Assembly: GCA_003599595.1 (NCBI GenBank) | Contig: QZIP01000023.1 | Span: 1 to 33,600 of the forward strand | Origin: Candidatus Parcubacteria bacterium | Lineage (GTDB): Bacteria; Patescibacteriota; Microgenomatia; Levybacterales; GWA1-39-11 | Direction: 5' to 3' | DNA length: 33,600 bases | Part shown: positions 31,656 to 33,600 of the stretch, piece after piece | Numbering within the stretch: position 1 is the first letter of the stretch | Layout of the letters: each line of letters opens with the position of its first letter | Translations under genes and position numbers: made by a program | Notes under the pieces: model-generated | Told to the model about the DNA's origin: nothing | The model's database searches: none | The model's input: only the letters and a program-made list of their open reading frames with translations

Positions 31656-31829
31656 ATGATTTCTATTTGTTGTGGTTATTGTGGAAATAAGTCTTCATGG
31701 TTGAAGCCAACAGTAAATAGTGATGATGGAACTTACGTGTGGGCTTGTGATAAATGTTTTAAAGAACAAGAACCCAAAACTAAAACCATTCGTGAGATAC
31801 TAACACAAACTAAAGATGAAGAGGAATAA
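31656..31829 (+). CDS. Small zinc-ribbon protein
   Basis: A 57-residue protein, two bases after the previous stop. C5-C6-x-x-C9 and CDKC (31-34) form a classic zinc ribbon, followed by a charged helix (KTKTIREILTQTKDEEE). Its stop is immediately followed by the next ATG. Confidence 0.65.
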   Translation: MISICCGYCGNKSSWLKPTVNSDDGTYVWACDKCFKEQEPKTKTIREILTQTKDEEE

Positions 31830-32003
31830 ATGATTTTTGACTATTCTCAAATATTGGTTATTCCAGGTGTGATAACGTTTCCTGTGTTTGTATATGGTGA
31901 GCCTTTCCCTGAAGCTCCAGGTGCTGAACAAATTGATATTGGTGGTGCTACTATTGGCGATACACCAGTGAATGTTATAAATATTGGAGGATCACTTACT
32001 TAA
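31830..32003 (+). CDS. Small hydrophobic/Gly-rich protein
   Basis: A 57-residue protein that directly abuts its upstream neighbour. The N-terminus is hydrophobic (ILVIPGVITFPVFVYG), followed by Pro-rich and Gly/Ile-rich stretches (IDIGGATIGD, NVINIGGSLT). It may be a virion surface peptide. Not recognised. Confidence 0.5.
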   Translation: MIFDYSQILVIPGVITFPVFVYGEPFPEAPGAEQIDIGGATIGDTPVNVINIGGSLT

Positions 32004-32004
32004 T

Positions 32005-32181
32005 ATGCGTGCTGAAAAGTGTTTGGAAAAGATTTTGCAAGATGCTAAAAAGTTGAATACAAATAGATTGTCTAAATTGTCTAAGAACAGACAAGATCAA
32101 GAAGTTAGTAAAATAATGGCAAGATGGTTGAAATGGATAAAGAGTGTAAATAGGTTAGGATCATTGGGAGGGGAGGGATAA
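32005..32181 (+). CDS. Small basic helical protein
   Basis: A 58-residue Lys/Arg/Leu-rich protein from ATG 32005 (an in-frame TTG at 31984 would overlap the previous gene). It is predicted all-helical, with MARWLKWIKSVNRLG near the C-terminus. A GGAGG lies about 14 bases upstream. Function unknown. Confidence 0.5.
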   Translation: MRAEKCLEKILQDAKKLNTNRLSKLSKNRQDQEVSKIMARWLKWIKSVNRLGSLGGEG

Positions 32182-32196
32182 CTTTGGAGATTTTGT

Positions 32197-32475
32197 ATGA
32201 AAAATCTGATGAGCCTCCTAGTATGGCAGTTCGTATTGCTCGTACTTTTGGGATTTCTATACGAAATAATTGTGGCTCTGTATATCCTTTCCCTTGCTTC
32301 ACACCAATTGTTCCTGGCAGTAGTATTTTCTACCTTAACTCCCTTCTTCAGTCTCGCTGCCCAACATTGGTTCGTAGAAGCCCCAACTCTATCTCGTAGA
32401 ATTATTCTTACGATGGCCACCGCAGTTGGTTATGGTATTGGTACTTGGGTTTCTTTGTGGATGTTTGGAGCATAA
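32197..32475 (+). CDS. Small multi-pass membrane protein
   Basis: A 92-residue protein; TTTGGAG lies eight bases before the ATG. Three hydrophobic segments (about residues 6-32, 36-54 and 68-90) suggest two or three membrane passes. This topology is that of holins, but position among virion genes and lack of a specific motif leave that open. Another frame over the same bases (from 32184) is judged a shadow. Confidence 0.62.
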   Translation: MKNLMSLLVWQFVLLVLLGFLYEIIVALYILSLASHQLFLAVVFSTLTPFFSLAAQHWFVEAPTLSRRIILTMATAVGYGIGTWVSLWMFGA

Positions 32476-32476
32476 T

Positions 32477-33600
32477 ATGCCCACTCAAAACATAATTGGT
32501 GTTGGTAGATCTAGGAAGTCTTTGTTGAATAGAATTAAGGCATTAGAAGATACACCCAAAGAACCTGAAAAGATCGAGCCAGACGTTGAGCCAACACCAC
32601 ATTCAACTCAACAAACATATTCATCTCCACAACCTTATCCTAAAAGAGAACACTATCAACCCCAACAGGCTGTCAGTAAGCCTGTAGTTAAAAAACCAGT
32701 ATTTGAAGCACCAACTGCTCAACCCAAACCTCAACCACCAACTACTAAACCTCCTGTTGAAACTCCGAAAGAACCTGAAACTAGATTCGTTTCTAAGTAT
32801 AAAGAACCTGGCTTAAATATTGAAACTAGGTTGGATACTGATGGTGATTTATATCATGTATTTATTGATGAGGAAGGAAATGAATCTGGAAGTAGATTTT
32901 CTACTCCTGCTCAAGCACAACATGAATTAGATAGAAGAAATCACTATGAAGGGTTATTGTTTGAATCATTATCTCAAAGTCCAAATATGAGAGATTTTGC
33001 GGAAAAAGTTGGTTGGGAGAATGCAGCATTTGCTATCAATAGAGCTGTTGATAGAGGTTTTTTGAAAGCAGCGGACTCTGTTATAAATTATTTGTCTGGT
33101 CAACCAACAGAGAGTAATCTAAATTACAAGTTTACGCCTAAAGGATTGCTAAAATCCAAAATATTGGAAGATATTGTTAAACAGAACAGAGAAGCATTTG
33201 AGTTGTATGAAGCTTTAAAGGAGGGGGAGGATGTTTGGTTTGCTCTATATGATTCATTATTAGAAATGGGACAATCAGAGGCTGCCAAGATATTGAGAGA
33301 TTCATACAGAAAACCAATTTATAAAGCCAGAGAAAACTCATCTGGTACATATGATATTGTAGATGATGATGGAAATGTAATTGAAAGGGATTTAGATAAA
33401 CGCAGAGCTGGATTTCATGTTGCTGGTCTGATGCATAGAAATTTAGATTTTTTAAACTCTGATAGTTTACCTTTTGATTTGTTTTATAACCGTGGTGAAA
33501 GACTTCCAAATTCAGGTTTGTATGTAGGAACTGCTCCTAATGACATAGAATGGGTAGCTCATAATGATAAAGATTATGAGCAAATGGTTGAAGTTTTTGA
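32477..33600 (+). CDS. Large protein with basic N-terminal motif and linker (3' end beyond window)
   Basis: Open for 374 codons to the window edge. Residues 11-25 (RSRKSLLNRIKALED) match the basic motifs of the genes at 28511 and 29451. About 75 residues rich in Pro, Gln, Glu and Thr follow. Folded regions come next, including AFELYEALKEGEDVWFALYD and LLEMGQSEAAKILRD, related to the helical motif of the gene at 28511. A later segment (SGTYDIVDDDGNVIERD) is beta-like. Its length and repeated design suggest a virion-internal or head protein. It may carry an enzymatic domain beyond the window. Confidence 0.65.
   Translation, partial: MPTQNIIGVGRSRKSLLNRIKALEDTPKEPEKIEPDVEPTPHSTQQTYSSPQPYPKREHYQPQQAVSKPVVKKPVFEAPTAQPKPQPPTTKPPVETPKEPETRFVSKYKEPGLNIETRLDTDGDLYHVFIDEEGNESGSRFSTPAQAQHELDRRNHYEGLLFESLSQSPNMRDFAEKVGWENAAFAINRAVDRGFLKAADSVINYLSGQPTESNLNYKFTPKGLLKSKILEDIVKQNREAFELYEALKEGEDVWFALYDSLLEMGQSEAAKILRDSYRKPIYKARENSSGTYDIVDDDGNVIERDLDKRRAGFHVAGLMHRNLDFLNSDSLPFDLFYNRGERLPNSGLYVGTAPNDIEWVAHNDKDYEQMVEVF

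Noticed and set aside
32184-32399. Overlapping + strand frame of 71 codons
   Set aside because: The frame from 32197 has a better ribosome site and a clear membrane-protein profile; this one has neither.
3019-33509. Minus-strand reading frames over the protease, fibre, endonuclease and linker genes
   Set aside because: They mirror repetitive or biased + strand coding sequence (for example His/Gln/Leu runs opposite SG repeats), have no ribosome sites, and conflict with confident + strand genes.

Overview
The window reads as a piece of a tailed double-stranded DNA phage genome (or prophage). It is AT-rich and densely packed. All credible genes lie on the + strand, most with 1-4 base stop/start overlaps. 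The landmark phage genes are a small-terminase candidate, a large terminase, a portal protein, a giant repetitive tail-fibre-like protein, a dNTP-metabolism cassette and four free-standing homing endonucleases. The first 13 bases match the 3' end of the common Illumina adapter, so position 14 is the real start of the contig. The window ends inside an open gene.

Layout. (1) 14-2796: the C-terminal part of a RecA-like recombinase, then small genes, several with zinc-ribbon-like cysteines, and one gene broken by a single in-frame TGA. It closes with a strong terminator at 2802-2836. (2) 2848-9264: a new transcription unit (palindrome plus promoter) with an envelope theme. It holds a membrane-anchored hendecad coiled coil, a subtilisin-like protease, and two exported proteins each with one CxxCH c-type heme motif. 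A compact structured-RNA candidate (5102-5218) sits just before the first of these. (3) 9273-11944: regulatory hairpins, small membrane and coiled-coil proteins, and a metallophosphoesterase. (4) 11945-14606: a Vsr-like homing endonuclease, a 5'-deoxynucleotidase-like HAD protein, a dCMP deaminase and a dNMP kinase. (5) 14606-20095: small genes, the terminase region and a homing endonuclease inserted at the 3' end of a gene; terminators lie at 15973-16006 and 20067-20095. (6) 20141-33600: portal, small virion-like proteins, a GC-rich mosaic fibre-like gene, a 976-residue Ser-Gly repeat protein, two more homing endonucleases, and three proteins that share a basic N-terminal motif followed by a Pro/Gln-rich linker.

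Host. No gene names the host. The CxxCH proteins, a short RxxAxxELEKxG...PxL module (14829-15206) and small GxxEAAxLL modules resemble families I associate with Planctomycetes. A planctomycete host is therefore my best inference, not a demonstrated fact.

Most unusual features: a large terminase fused to what looks like a catalytically dead tyrosine-phosphatase domain; a pair of exported cytochrome-c-like proteins in a phage; two homing endonucleases that carry copies of the ends of the genes they interrupt; and a multi-stem RNA with a built-in mimic of the downstream Shine-Dalgarno sequence. No major capsid protein, tRNA, CRISPR array or integrase was recognised.
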